NCBI RefSeq assembly: GCF_016900895.1
Contig: NZ_JAFEUN010000043.1
Location: 1-36,049 of the forward strand
Length of the DNA stretch: 36,049 nt
Direction: 5' to 3'
From: Parashewanella hymeniacidonis
GTDB lineage: Bacteria > Pseudomonadota > Gammaproteobacteria > Enterobacterales > Shewanellaceae
The position numbers were made by a program, and so were the translations under genes. Every line of letters starts with the position of its first letter. The stretch's first letter is position 1. Shown here piece by piece: positions 15,489 through 24,437 of the stretch. The notes below the pieces were generated by a model. The model saw only the letters and a list, made by a program, of their open reading frames with translations. It was not told the DNA's origin and searched no databases.

Positions 15489-16141
15489 AAACGGTAGCTG
15501 CCGCCGATAAACCAACTACTCGAATCTTCAAAATTAAACACTTCGACTGTGGCATCAAATTGCTTGGTAATATTGTATTTCCCGCCAACAGTCCAACCTA
15601 ATTCAGTAGAGTCAGCATCTGAATATTTTATCGCATCAACTTTCCCGAATAGTTCTAATTGGTCATAAATTTGAGAGCGGCCACCTACAGCAAATCGGAA
15701 TAAGTTGTCATCATAACTCTGTTTGTTATCAACAAAGACTGTAGTGCCAGTGCTTGCTTTTTCTTTCGCTTCAATATCATTCTTTCCAAAGGCTAACTCG
15801 GCAAACAAATCTGTTTTGTTGTTCAACGAGTATTGATAGCCTAGGCCAAGTTCATATTGTGTAATGTCGCTGCTGAGCTTAACATCAACATCACCTTGTG
15901 AGTGTGAATCTGAGTACTCAACAATTGAATATTCAGCTAAAAGGTAAGTACCTGTATCGCCCAATGACTTGTTCAATTTGACTGCCAAACCTGCGAAGTT
16001 GTCATCAAGCCCTTCAATTTTCAAGGACTTGTAACCCAACGAAACGGTATCGTAACTAAAAGCAGATTGAGAATCTTGAGCTTGAGAAAAGAATGAAGTG
16101 GCTAAAGTCAGGATTCCGACAGCAAAAAATTTATTATTCAT
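15485..16141 (-). CDS. Outer-membrane beta-barrel protein
   Basis: Starting at MNNKFFAVGIL (16141, GGATG 7 bases upstream) the product is 218 residues. It has a signal peptide (hydrophobic stretch then SFFSQAQD), alternating amphipathic strands and a terminal phenylalanine in GGSYRF, the classic outer-membrane insertion signal. Repeated patterns such as YELGLGYQYSL and FRFAVGGRSQI fit an eight-strand barrel of the OmpA/OmpX-like or Ail-type size class. The function is unknown; it may alter phage or stress sensitivity. It is placed between the relaxase and umuC within the repeated relaxase segment and is convergent to the relaxase. Confidence 0.75.
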   Translation of the reverse strand: MNNKFFAVGILTLATSFFSQAQDSQSAFSYDTVSLGYKSLKIEGLDDNFAGLAVKLNKSLGDTGTYLLAEYSIVEYSDSHSQGDVDVKLSSDITQYELGLGYQYSLNNKTDLFAELAFGKNDIEAKEKASTGTTVFVDNKQSYDDNLFRFAVGGRSQIYDQLELFGKVDAIKYSDADSTELGWTVGGKYNITKQFDATVEVFNFEDSSSWFIGGSYRF

Positions 16142-16261
16142 ATTACATCCATATAGTGACAGCATCAGTCAAACCGACTGAAACTAAGCGGATGAATTAT
16201 GCCTATCTGCATTGAATTCACAATCAAAAAGTAACTCTCCCGAACACAAGTGATGATTAAA

Positions 16262-17518
16262 TCAACACCGAATCACAGGAACGCTTCGCCAATCTGTTGT
16301 GTATTGGGGCGTCAGTAGATCGCGGCGCATACTCCATTTCACTTGTGTACCCTGTGCTGAAACAAAAACGGTATCAGAGCCATAACGATGATTCAGCTTA
16401 TCGATGGTGTGCATCAATTCGGGTTTGCTTTTTTGTGGAGTAAACAAGTCGAATTGTTGATGGCGCATATCCGTTAAGTCCAGCATTCCTACGCCGACTC
16501 TGTAATAACGGACGCCATCAGCAAACAGCTCTGGTATTGCCAGCGACACGGCTTTACTTATCTCCAGAGTACAATTCGTCGGTCGAGCAAAGCGAACAAT
16601 GCGTTTAAATTGCTTAGGGTTGTCATCATGGGGCGAGTTAGCCGCAAACACTAACACTTGAGTACAACCAGACTGTTGTTTACGGGCTTTAGCGGCAGCA
16701 ATGCCAACATGTTTGCATAAGGCTTGTTGCAATTGATGTTGGCAGGTAATGCGGTTGCCCATGCTGCGAGTTGAAAATATCTGCTTTTTATCGGCTCTTG
16801 CTTCATCCCATTGCTTACAAGCTTGGCCGTTAAGCTCACGAACGGTACGTTCAATCTCAATGCTGAACTGTTTACGTGCCAGTTTTGGCGGCATTCGTGC
16901 TAAATCATAAGCCGTTTCTATACCCATCAATTTTAACTTACTCGATATCTTGCGACCGATCCCCCACACATCCTCAACAGGCGTTGCTTTTAATGCGGCA
17001 TGAATGGCAGAGTCAGAGTCCAGCACACAAACGCCTTGTGATTGCTTATTTCGTTTGGCTTGATGATTGGCTAATTTTGTTAGAGTTAATGTTGGGGCAA
17101 TACCTACACAAACAGGCAAGCGTGTTTCTTTCCACACGGCTTTACGGATGAGCAGCCCGTGTGCTTGCAAGTCAGGAATTGTCATTGCGCTGCGGTGAAA
17201 AGACAGAAAGGTTTCGTCAATCGAGTAAATGTGTTGCTCTGGCGCGAAGCGACCAATTATCTGCATCATTTTTGCAGACAAATCAGCATACAACTCATAA
17301 TTGGACGAGCAAACAATTACGCCTTTTTGCTCACATAAACGTTTGGCTTGAAAATACGGAATAAACTTTTTAATTCCCGCTTCTTTAGCGAGTCGATTGG
17401 CCGCAACAATACAACCATCGTTATTGCTGAGCACGATAATGGGCTTATGACGCCAGTCGGGTCGAAATACTGCCTCAGCCGAGCAATAAAACGCATTAGC
17501 GTCGACTAAGGCAAACAT
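16262..17518 (-). CDS. umuC: DNA polymerase V catalytic subunit UmuC-like
   Basis: The family start MFALVDANAFYCSAEAVFRPDW begins at the ATG at 17518 (418 residues). Y-family active-site elements are visible: the N-terminal VDANAFY and IYSIDETFLSF acidic residues, and VCVGIAPTLTLTKLANHQAK. A C-terminal little-finger domain follows. UmuC with processed UmuD does error-prone lesion bypass. The gene begins 2 bases after the umuD stop, giving a tight SOS operon. Plasmid- and ICE-borne umuDC homologues (mucAB, rumAB, rulAB) are common, and the location between relaxase repeats suggests this copy is element cargo. Confidence 0.95.
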   Translation of the reverse strand: MFALVDANAFYCSAEAVFRPDWRHKPIIVLSNNDGCIVAANRLAKEAGIKKFIPYFQAKRLCEQKGVIVCSSNYELYADLSAKMMQIIGRFAPEQHIYSIDETFLSFHRSAMTIPDLQAHGLLIRKAVWKETRLPVCVGIAPTLTLTKLANHQAKRNKQSQGVCVLDSDSAIHAALKATPVEDVWGIGRKISSKLKLMGIETAYDLARMPPKLARKQFSIEIERTVRELNGQACKQWDEARADKKQIFSTRSMGNRITCQHQLQQALCKHVGIAAAKARKQQSGCTQVLVFAANSPHDDNPKQFKRIVRFARPTNCTLEISKAVSLAIPELFADGVRYYRVGVGMLDLTDMRHQQFDLFTPQKSKPELMHTIDKLNHRYGSDTVFVSAQGTQVKWSMRRDLLTPQYTTDWRSVPVIRC

Positions 17519-17520
17519 AG

Positions 17521-17928
17521 TTAAGCCTGCCCCAATAACGAACTTGCACGATGACAACGAATAGAGCGAGCCACCACACCTTCAATGCTGAACTCATCGA
17601 ACTGCTCGATGGCAATAGCTTGAAAACGCTCATTGGCCGAAAGCAACTGCCTACGCTGTTTATCAATGATTTTACATACAAACTCGCCATTAAGATTGGC
17701 GACAATAACATCTAAGTGCTGAGCAGTAATGTGTCTATCGACAACCAAAATATCATTATCGAAAATACCCACGCCCTGCATACTCTCCCCCTTAGCTTGA
17801 CCAATGAAGGTCGCACTCGGATGCTCAATCAAGAGTTCATCTAAGCTTAAAGATAATTGCGTGTACTCCGCCGCTGGTGATTCAAAACCTGTGATCCCAG
17901 CTTGGGCAAATATGGGGATTACTTTCAT
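17521..17928 (-). CDS. umuD: UmuD-like SOS mutagenesis protease subunit
   Basis: A 135-residue S24-type protein. Putative self-cleavage is at Ala10-Gly11 in FAQAGITGFESPAAEY, equivalent to the Cys-Gly site of E. coli UmuD. The catalytic Ser49 lies in AKGESM (GESM instead of the common GDSM), and Lys86 in GEFVCKII is the general base. RecA-stimulated cleavage would activate it to join UmuC as Pol V. The ATG follows a consensus LexA box by 11 bases, and umuC starts 2 bases after the stop. Length is normal for the family. Confidence 0.95.
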   Translation of the reverse strand: MKVIPIFAQAGITGFESPAAEYTQLSLSLDELLIEHPSATFIGQAKGESMQGVGIFDNDILVVDRHITAQHLDVIVANLNGEFVCKIIDKQRRQLLSANERFQAIAIEQFDEFSIEGVVARSIRCHRASSLLGQA

Positions 17929-17938
17929 TTTATCGATA

Positions 17939-17958
17939 TACTGGTTATTTATACAGTA
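17939..17958 (-). promoter_or_regulatory. LexA (SOS) box upstream of umuDC
   Basis: TACTG-GTTATTTATA-CAGTA is a near-perfect E. coli-type LexA operator (CTG-N10-CAG with flanking TA). It ends 11 bp before the umuD ATG and should overlap the promoter, so LexA would silence umuDC until DNA damage. The remnant relaxase fragment begins on the opposite strand about 90 bp away. Confidence 0.9.
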
Positions 17959-18049
17959 TATGTTAGCAGAGTCTATTAAGTTAAGTAAATGTATTGTGGA
18001 AAATCAGAAGGATGAAAATAAGTGATGTTGTGATATTGCAGAGTCCAAG

Positions 18050-18345
18050 CTGTAAAAAAGCAGTGCGTTCATTCGCTAAAAATACTTTAACTGAAAACCA
18101 TCAGTATGTGTTTGCACTACATACCGACACCGACAGCCCACATGTTCATCTCACAGTTAAAAACCTTGGATTTGATGGTAAACGATTGCATGTTCGAAAA
18201 GGTTTGCCACAAGTTTGGCGAGAGCAGTTTGCTGATAAATAAGAAAAATTAGGTATAGTGGCTGAGGCTACTAGCAGTTTGAATCAAAATATAAAACCAA
18301 GAGAACAGGAGCGTATAAACGATAAACTTGATATTGAATTAACCT
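18050..18345 (+). pseudogene. Degraded second copy of the relaxase core
   Basis: From KKAVRSFAKNT to WREQFAD this frame repeats residues ~118-177 of the relaxase at 14835-15488, including HTDTDSPHVHLTVKN. At DNA level the first ~190 bp are nearly identical, for example AAAAAAGCAGTGCGTTCATT in both. The copy lacks motif I and any proper start. A TAA replaces the Glu codon of the equivalent AEEL segment (18240-18242). The frame then continues EKLGIVAEATSSLNQN and stops at TAG 18343-18345. It is a pseudogene fragment, in the same orientation as the complete copy. Confidence 0.85.
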
Positions 18346-18421
18346 AGTCCATCGCAACAACATTGTTCTAACCTTCTTAAAACTTTATGATATCCCCCTT
18401 TTTTCTTCACCAGAAATAATT

Positions 18422-19411
18422 ATGTCATTTAAATCTCATTCTTTAATTTCACCTTTTATGGAGCTATCTCCCAATTACTTTCCAAGAAAAGAGCTTGAAG
18501 CTTTAATGGCTAATCCTGTTGAAGCTGAGTCACTGCTTCTTGAGGCGCTTGAAGATTTTTGCGAAGAGCCAGATGCATACTTTACTTCTCAGGGGAACTA
18601 CCTCCATGTTGTGGCCTTTAATTTACTAGGGCACTTTAAGGCAGTAGAAGCTTGGCCACATTGTGAAGCGATAATTAATGAACTTTATATACAGCGACCA
18701 TATGAACCTCAGCATATGGACATTCTAAACGAAACAGAAATTAACCAATTTGGAAAACTGGTTGCAGGGATGGCAAGGAAAAACTTGGATGATTTGATCG
18801 AACTTGCTTTAGATAAAGAGTTAGATCTTCTGGTTAGGAAGGGCTTAGTTATTGCACTTTTTACCAGCTTTCTCGAAAGCGTTCTTGCTGAAAATCGATT
18901 TTTTGAAACACTGAACCAGCTTTTTAAGTCCTATTCGAAATCAGAGCTGGGTGAATATCAACAAACTGTTTGGGACTCACTGTTTTTTATTTGTTCGAGA
19001 GTAGACCCACAACTAATCATCGATAATGTGGATCATATTCCTAAAAATCACGAAAAATATCAGGTTATTCTGGAAGCATCTCAAAAAGGATTTAACCCTG
19101 AGGAAAGTACAGTTTTAACTGATAAGAAGAAAGAAGCATTAAAACAAGAACATGGGTATTCTCAAGATCCAATCTATGCAATGGAAGACTGGAAAGTCAA
19201 TCTAAATCGTTTTGAAGACCAAATCGATCAAAGCATATTCAACACTATGATTGATCAACTTACACAAGCCGTTAAAAATGATACATTGCCAAAACTTGAT
19301 ACTCCTAGTGTGAAACCACAGGTTCCAAGAAGGGTAACGGCTAAAATTGGTCGAAATGATCCTTGCCTTTGTGAAAGCGGAAAAAAATATAAAAAATGTT
19401 GCGGCAAATAA
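18422..19411 (+). CDS. DUF1186/SEC-C motif protein
   Basis: A 329-residue, helix-rich protein. The N-terminal two thirds resemble the DUF1186 repeat-like domain, and the C-terminus is a SEC-C zinc motif (about 306-329; [20 protein letters not shown]) with three cysteines CxC...CC and an aromatic-free tail as in SecA C-termini. SEC-C modules bind zinc and often occur in proteins linked to translation, secretion or mobile-element defence. The function of this combination is unknown. It stands alone on the plus strand and ends 18 bp before the convergent small protein gene, with a 21-bp palindrome between. Confidence 0.75.
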   Translation: MSFKSHSLISPFMELSPNYFPRKELEALMANPVEAESLLLEALEDFCEEPDAYFTSQGNYLHVVAFNLLGHFKAVEAWPHCEAIINELYIQRPYEPQHMDILNETEINQFGKLVAGMARKNLDDLIELALDKELDLLVRKGLVIALFTSFLESVLAENRFFETLNQLFKSYSKSELGEYQQTVWDSLFFICSRVDPQLIIDNVDHIPKNHEKYQVILEASQKGFNPEESTVLTDKKKEALKQEHGYSQDPIYAMEDWKVNLNRFEDQIDQSIFNTMIDQLTQAVKNDTLPKLDTPSVKPQVPRRVTAKIGRNDPCLCESGKKYKKCCGK

Positions 19412-19416
19412 TATAT

Positions 19417-19437
19417 AGCTGGTGAATTTCACCAGCT
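19417..19437. terminator. Bidirectional terminator-like palindrome
   Basis: A perfect hairpin: AGCTGGTGAA, one base, TTCACCAGCT. It sits after the SEC-C gene stop (19411) and over the last codons of the convergent 94-residue gene, followed on both sides by A/T-rich DNA. This fits a shared terminator for converging transcripts. Confidence 0.5.
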
Positions 19438-19713
19438 TCGAAAATCTTCGTAGGTAAAATCAGACTTGTGAATTGGTTGTACTTTATGAGCTAATTGTTT
19501 CCCACAGTAGGGACAAAAGGTGATGACTAAAGAGGCTTGCCACACATAATCGCCTTCTTCATCCAAATAATTGCTCTCTTCAAGATCTTGTTCAGTTGCT
19601 TCACGATAAAAAACTAACGTCCATTCCAGCGCATTGTTTATGTCAGATTGAAAACCTTCAATTTGGCAACCTTCATTTGGCATAAAATCACAATGGTGGA
19701 TAACACTTTTCAT
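19429..19713 (-). CDS. Hypothetical protein with CPYCG zinc-knuckle-like motif
   Basis: A 94-residue acidic protein, last gene of the type I restriction cluster. A FCPYCGKQLAHK motif near residues 66-77 is typical of half of a small zinc ribbon or rubredoxin-like knuckle; an upstream partner pair could be Cys8 and Cys16. It starts 13 bp after the YgjP-like gene with GGAATAA before the ATG. No function can be given. Small CPYCG proteins of this kind are frequent at the edges of defence loci. Confidence 0.55.
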   Translation of the reverse strand: MKSVIHHCDFMPNEGCQIEGFQSDINNALEWTLVFYREATEQDLEESNYLDEEGDYVWQASLVITFCPYCGKQLAHKVQPIHKSDFTYEDFRSW

Positions 19714-19726
19714 TATTTATTCCAAT

Positions 19727-20506
19727 TCATTCACTCAGATACAACTCAGCCATGCCATCTAATCGGCTTTTTACTTCTTTCCAATCCGGCATAACACTGG
19801 TTAACAAACGCCAGAATTTGTCACTATGGTTATATTCAGAAATATGGCAAAGCTCATGTAATATCACGTAATCAATGCATTCTTTAGGTGCTTTTATTAA
19901 GTGAGGGTTGAGCATCAAATTACCTTTGGCGGAGCAACTTCCCCATTGTTTAGACATCGCCAAAATACGAAAGCTAGGTATGCCTTTTACCCATGTGGCT
20001 TGTGGTAATAACTCTGCAAGCCGCTCATTAAAAATGATTTCGGCTCGGCGCTTATACCATTTAGTCACTAAAAATCTGACCAAAGAGGATTTATCATTAT
20101 TGAAGTGGGTGAGCGTAACAAGTAGCTTACCTCGGTACATTTTAATATTGGGAGTTGGAGCTGACTTATCCTCAATCACTTTCAATACATAGCGACGCCC
20201 TAAATAAAACTGCATTTCACCGCTGACGTACTGTTTTAACTGCACATATTCCAAATGGCTGCGAAATTCCTTTAGTGCATCATAAATCCACTTTGCACGT
20301 TTCATTACGGCTTCATGAATATCATTGCGACTGGCGTCTTCAGGTGAGGTCACTACAACCTCACAATTAGGATGCACCTTAATCGTGATTTTACGATTCT
20401 TATTTTCAGGGTGTGGCTTCCGCACAACGGCATAGGTCACAGCTTCATCACCATAGACAAAGCTATATGCCTCTTTACTAACTTCATTAATCGTTATTGA
20501 AGTCAT
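19727..20506 (-). CDS. YgjP-type M48/WLM metallopeptidase associated with type I RM
   Basis: A 259-residue protein of the YgjP/DUF45 family. The active site is HELCH (217-221) followed by His227 in NHSDKFW, and MSKQWGSCSAKGNLMLNPHLI is the typical preceding block. An N-terminal region (RKITIKVHPNCEVVVTSP) is also conserved. Family members are zincin-like peptidases related to SprT/Wss1-type proteases, often encoded next to hsdR. The start codon overlaps the hsdR stop (TGATG), so expression is coupled. The role in restriction is not established; turnover of restriction subunits or DNA-protein crosslinks is only a speculation. Confidence 0.85.
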   Translation of the reverse strand: MTSITINEVSKEAYSFVYGDEAVTYAVVRKPHPENKNRKITIKVHPNCEVVVTSPEDASRNDIHEAVMKRAKWIYDALKEFRSHLEYVQLKQYVSGEMQFYLGRRYVLKVIEDKSAPTPNIKMYRGKLLVTLTHFNNDKSSLVRFLVTKWYKRRAEIIFNERLAELLPQATWVKGIPSFRILAMSKQWGSCSAKGNLMLNPHLIKAPKECIDYVILHELCHISEYNHSDKFWRLLTSVMPDWKEVKSRLDGMAELYLSE

Positions 20507-23500
20507 CAGTGGTAACCTGCAACACCTAAGCGGGTTATTTGAATTACATCCGTGATCACTTTTTTAGCTGCGTCCATTCCAATTGCTTTATAAAGCACAG
20601 GTAGCAATTGGCGATTAATGTGTTTTTCAATCTCTTGCGGGTTAATCGAAAATTCAGCGACTGCAGCGGTTACAATCTCATCAATTCGTAACGAAAAATT
20701 AAAGCGCTCATCTTCAGTCAATGGATTATCTTCGGGAAAGTGCTTTATAAACAAACCATAATAAGCTTGAACATGACGCTTAACATTAGGTTTAAGTTCA
20801 GCAAAACGAGTGTTTGGTAATCCCTCAACCTTACGTTGTTTTACTTGCTCTTCAAAATCAGCAAACAGCAAATATTGCTTAACAGGGGCATCAAACATGT
20901 CTTTCGCTTGTTGAATCGCTTGTCTCAACAGCTTTGAAAAATACTCCTGAGCGTAAGGGTCGTCCGCTAAGTCTTGTTCAATCATCTTAGTTACACGGCC
21001 TGTAATCGCATCTTTTTTATTGCGGGCTTCATCGTCTGACATGTCTTCAGGTTTAGCATTCTTACCCATATTCCCAACAAGATAAGCGCCTTTAGACTCT
21101 TGAATTTCAACGCCGCCAATGTGCTTATCGAGCATGGTACGAATGTTTTCAGCATACTCATCATAATTAACCGTTTCTTCTGCATCCTCACGCACCTGTT
21201 TGCGCAATTCAGACATAGACTTTAAGGTTTTTTTATACAATTCACGTTTATCATCGAAGCTTTTATCTTCAAAATAAGTTGCAGATTGTAATGCCACTTT
21301 TAAGCAATTCGAAAAGGCCGTTAATGCAGCATAAAAGTCTTCACGTTTTTTCAAATTAGTGTCGGTCAGTTGGCCGTCAATGGTATCGATTTTAGGCGCT
21401 AATATTTGACGCAATGCTTGACCGTCTTGCTTGTTTTTCACGTTTTCAAAAAATGACCAGAGCTCACTATATAAGCCTGGCAGCTTTTTATATTCCGTTT
21501 CCATTCGGTTATAAAGACCTTTTAAGTCCTCAATATCGAATCCGCCTTGGGTGCGTTCTGCCAAATCTTGGTAATCGGCAATGGTTGAGTCGAGCTCTTT
21601 TAAAATACCTCGGTAATCAATCAAGTAACCAAACAATTTCTTTTGGTGTAGACGATTCACACGAGCAATTGCTTGAATCAAATTGTGCTGTTTTAGTGGT
21701 TTGTCGATATACAACACGGTATTTTTGGGTTCATCAAAGCCCGTTAGCAGCTTATCAACAACAATCATGATGTCAGGGCCATCATCTTTGCTGAATTCGT
21801 CAATAATATGCTTGGTATAGGCTTTTTCATCATTACCAAAGTCGGAAGAAAGCACATGTTGTTTCCACCAATTTTGCACTAAATCTTTACTGTCGCCATC
21901 AACAGTGTCATGCCCTTCTCGGGTATCTGGTGCAGACATAGCAACTACAGAAGTCACTTTACCTATTTCATCTAACAGCTGCTTATATTTAATGGCTGAC
22001 GCTTTACAGTCACAGGCTAATTGTCCTTTTAACCCTTGCTGTTTAAAGTTTTGAAAGTGATCGGAAATATCATGAGCAATCAGCTCTATTCGCCCCTCGG
22101 TTTGATAAACTTGACCTTTTTGGGCAAACTTTTTCTTTAAATCAGTACGCTGTTTTTCTGTTAACTTATCGGTAATACGGTTAAACCAAGCATCAATCGC
22201 TTTATCATTAGTACTGAGATCGGGAATACGTTCCTCATACAACAAAGGCGTGACAGTTTTGTCTTCAACGGCTTGTTGCATGGTGTAAGAGTGGATAATT
22301 TTGCCGAATTTATTTTCCGTTTTATCGTCTTGCAATAGCGGAGTACCAGTAAAACCAACGTAAGCGGCTCTAGGAAGCGCTTGTTGCATACGAATGTTGT
22401 TCTCACCGTTTTGGCTGCGGTGGCCTTCATCAACTAATACAATGATATCGGGACTGTCGTTGTAGCATTCTGGCAGTTCTATTGCTGTACCGAATTTATT
22501 GATGATAGAGAAAATAATCCGTTCATTGCCTTTACCAATCTGTTCCGCTAAACGTCTTCCTGTTGTTGCCATGGCGGCTTTTTTATCTCGGTCAGACAAT
22601 GCGCCGCCCGATGCAAAAGTACGCGATAACTGCTCTTCTAGATCAACTCTGTCAGTGACAACAACGACACGACATTTAGCCAACTCTTTCAGCCAAACTA
22701 ACGCTTTTGACAAAAACACCATGGTAAAAGACTTACCCGAACCCGTGGTGTGCCAAATTACGCCGCCATTTCTAGCGCCTTTTCTTGCTCCGGCTAAGGT
22801 GTCATCAAAGGTCGTGACTCTGTCTATTAAGGCTTTAATGCCAAACACCTGCTGATAACGCGCCACAATTTTGCCTGCTTTTTTATCAAACAAAGTAAAC
22901 AAACGAGTCATGTCCAACAAGCGATCATGGCGCAGCAATGACACTAATAAACGGTCTTGATCTGTCACTACCAAATTACCGCCAGCCACTAAAGATTGGT
23001 GCTCGTCGCACACTTTTGCTGATCTATGGTTAAATATAAGGTCACACTGGGCTTGAGATAACGGCTTGTTCTTTAACTGTTCAATTGTAGTATCGGTAAT
23101 GTGCTCTTCTTTCCACTTTGCCCAAAACTTTTCAGGCGTGCCGCAAGTGCCATACAAACCTTCATGGCCATTTACCGACAATAACAACTGGCTATAGGCA
23201 AATAAGTGCGGAATTTCGTCAACTTTTTGATTACGAATGTTTTGCGAAATACCTTCAGAAACTGTTGGTTTACCCACTTTTGAAGAGTCGGGGCGTTTAG
23301 CTTCAATCACCACCCAAGGCAAGCCGTTAACAAAGCAGACAATATCAGGAATGCGTTTACCTGTACCGTAAGCGTTTTCGACCTCTAACTCTTCGGTAAA
23401 ATGGAATTGATTATTACTCGGGTTTTCCCAATCAATGATTTCAATTGTCGGGCTGACTTTTTTGCCGTCAACAAACTCAGTAACGCCAATGCCATAGGTT

Positions 23501-23814
23501 AATGCGTTATACAGTTTTTCATTCGCTGCTTTCAAGCCTTCATTCATTGCAGGATTGGCAAGCTCTTGAATAATCTTATCAATACCGGCATCTGAAAGTT
23601 TGTGTGTTTTTCCCGTAAATGAATACGTTTTTCTTGCTAACATACTGCGCAGCACGTCAGGCAAAATTACCGTTGATAAATTGCCACGCTTTGCTAAGCA
23701 TTCACTTGGCGGAATAAAGGTATAACCAAGGTTGCTTAGTAAAGTAAGAGCAGGAATTTTTGCGCTTTGTTCTTCATTGTAATTGGCAAGGTGTTGTATC
23801 ACGTTGAGATCCAT
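20506..23814 (-). CDS. hsdR: Type I restriction enzyme R subunit
   Basis: A 1102-residue HsdR. The PD-(D/E)xK nuclease is seen as PDIVCF (156-161) and VVIEAKRP (168-175). The SF2 translocase has Walker A TTGSGKS (356-362) and motif II VDEGHRSQ, plus TGTPL (motif III) and the C-terminal helicase block GFDEPKNT...ARVNRL. It translocates and cleaves DNA as part of R2M2S. It starts inside the 3' end of the ptuB-like gene (16-bp overlap) and is coupled to the YgjP-like gene behind it. All catalytic motifs appear intact. The length is in the usual range for the family. Confidence 0.95.
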   Translation of the reverse strand: MDLNVIQHLANYNEEQSAKIPALTLLSNLGYTFIPPSECLAKRGNLSTVILPDVLRSMLARKTYSFTGKTHKLSDAGIDKIIQELANPAMNEGLKAANEKLYNALTYGIGVTEFVDGKKVSPTIEIIDWENPSNNQFHFTEELEVENAYGTGKRIPDIVCFVNGLPWVVIEAKRPDSSKVGKPTVSEGISQNIRNQKVDEIPHLFAYSQLLLSVNGHEGLYGTCGTPEKFWAKWKEEHITDTTIEQLKNKPLSQAQCDLIFNHRSAKVCDEHQSLVAGGNLVVTDQDRLLVSLLRHDRLLDMTRLFTLFDKKAGKIVARYQQVFGIKALIDRVTTFDDTLAGARKGARNGGVIWHTTGSGKSFTMVFLSKALVWLKELAKCRVVVVTDRVDLEEQLSRTFASGGALSDRDKKAAMATTGRRLAEQIGKGNERIIFSIINKFGTAIELPECYNDSPDIIVLVDEGHRSQNGENNIRMQQALPRAAYVGFTGTPLLQDDKTENKFGKIIHSYTMQQAVEDKTVTPLLYEERIPDLSTNDKAIDAWFNRITDKLTEKQRTDLKKKFAQKGQVYQTEGRIELIAHDISDHFQNFKQQGLKGQLACDCKASAIKYKQLLDEIGKVTSVVAMSAPDTREGHDTVDGDSKDLVQNWWKQHVLSSDFGNDEKAYTKHIIDEFSKDDGPDIMIVVDKLLTGFDEPKNTVLYIDKPLKQHNLIQAIARVNRLHQKKLFGYLIDYRGILKELDSTIADYQDLAERTQGGFDIEDLKGLYNRMETEYKKLPGLYSELWSFFENVKNKQDGQALRQILAPKIDTIDGQLTDTNLKKREDFYAALTAFSNCLKVALQSATYFEDKSFDDKRELYKKTLKSMSELRKQVREDAEETVNYDEYAENIRTMLDKHIGGVEIQESKGAYLVGNMGKNAKPEDMSDDEARNKKDAITGRVTKMIEQDLADDPYAQEYFSKLLRQAIQQAKDMFDAPVKQYLLFADFEEQVKQRKVEGLPNTRFAELKPNVKRHVQAYYGLFIKHFPEDNPLTEDERFNFSLRIDEIVTAAVAEFSINPQEIEKHINRQLLPVLYKAIGMDAAKKVITDVIQITRLGVAGYH

Positions 23815-24437
23815 TGTTTTAATACATTCACAGCTACAGGTGAAAACGCAGCTAATTTTCCATTTTCAGGCGTTGAAATGTCATTAATCACCATCTCGAT
23901 GAGTTCATCATCCTCTAAGCCCTTAGAAGCATCAATGCCATTGATAAACAGTAAGCTCGAAACTAACTGTTTGCGTTTTTCTATTAAGCTGCGGTTATGT
24001 TTTTCATGATCACCTAAGTTCAAAACTCGAATTGTTTCTTTGGCTCTGTCGGTGAGTCCCTCAACACGTCCACTAAGTTTAAATTTCAGTTCAGTTTCAC
24101 ATTCATCCATCAATGGCGTTAACGGAAGTGGCTGAGAACCATGAGAGTCATCACATTGCTTTGCGGTTCTGCAACTGGCAACAATATTTGAAAAATCTAA
24201 AGTTCGATTGGGTGAGATTCTTTGCGCTGCAACATGCTCGTTCATGGTGTCTGAACTTGTACCTGAAATAGCTTGAGTGCAATAGGCACATAAGTAATGT
24301 TGCTGTTCAGCACAAGACTGGCGCATAGCCTGCCTTTCAATCTCTGTTACATCACCATAACGACCATGAGGGTTAGCCCGTTTCCAATCAGTAAGCGCTT
24401 GAGGTTCATAGGTCGCATTTTTAATTATCTTTCGCAA
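23799..24437 (-). CDS. ptuB: PtuB-like HNH nuclease (TIGR02646 type)
   Basis: A 212-residue HNH-type protein. It has CAYC (Cys50, Cys53), a catalytic-type His68 in NEHVAAQ, Asn84 in DFSNIVASC, then Cys89, Cys95 and His99 as further zinc/HNH ligands. This is the arrangement of the HNH partner of Septu and of retron-associated PtuAB systems. It overlaps ptuA upstream by 17 bp and hsdR downstream by 16 bp, so it is firmly embedded in the operon. In characterised systems PtuA-PtuB cleave DNA or RNA on phage infection; that role is inferred here from family and pairing. Confidence 0.8.
   Translation of the reverse strand: MRKIIKNATYEPQALTDWKRANPHGRYGDVTEIERQAMRQSCAEQQHYLCAYCTQAISGTSSDTMNEHVAAQRISPNRTLDFSNIVASCRTAKQCDDSHGSQPLPLTPLMDECETELKFKLSGRVEGLTDRAKETIRVLNLGDHEKHNRSLIEKRKQLVSSLLFINGIDASKGLEDDELIEMVINDISTPENGKLAAFSPVAVNVLKQWIST

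Noticed and set aside
21414-21770. 118-codon plus-strand frame inside hsdR
   Set aside because: It lies entirely antisense to a well-conserved hsdR region and lacks a ribosome site or domain.
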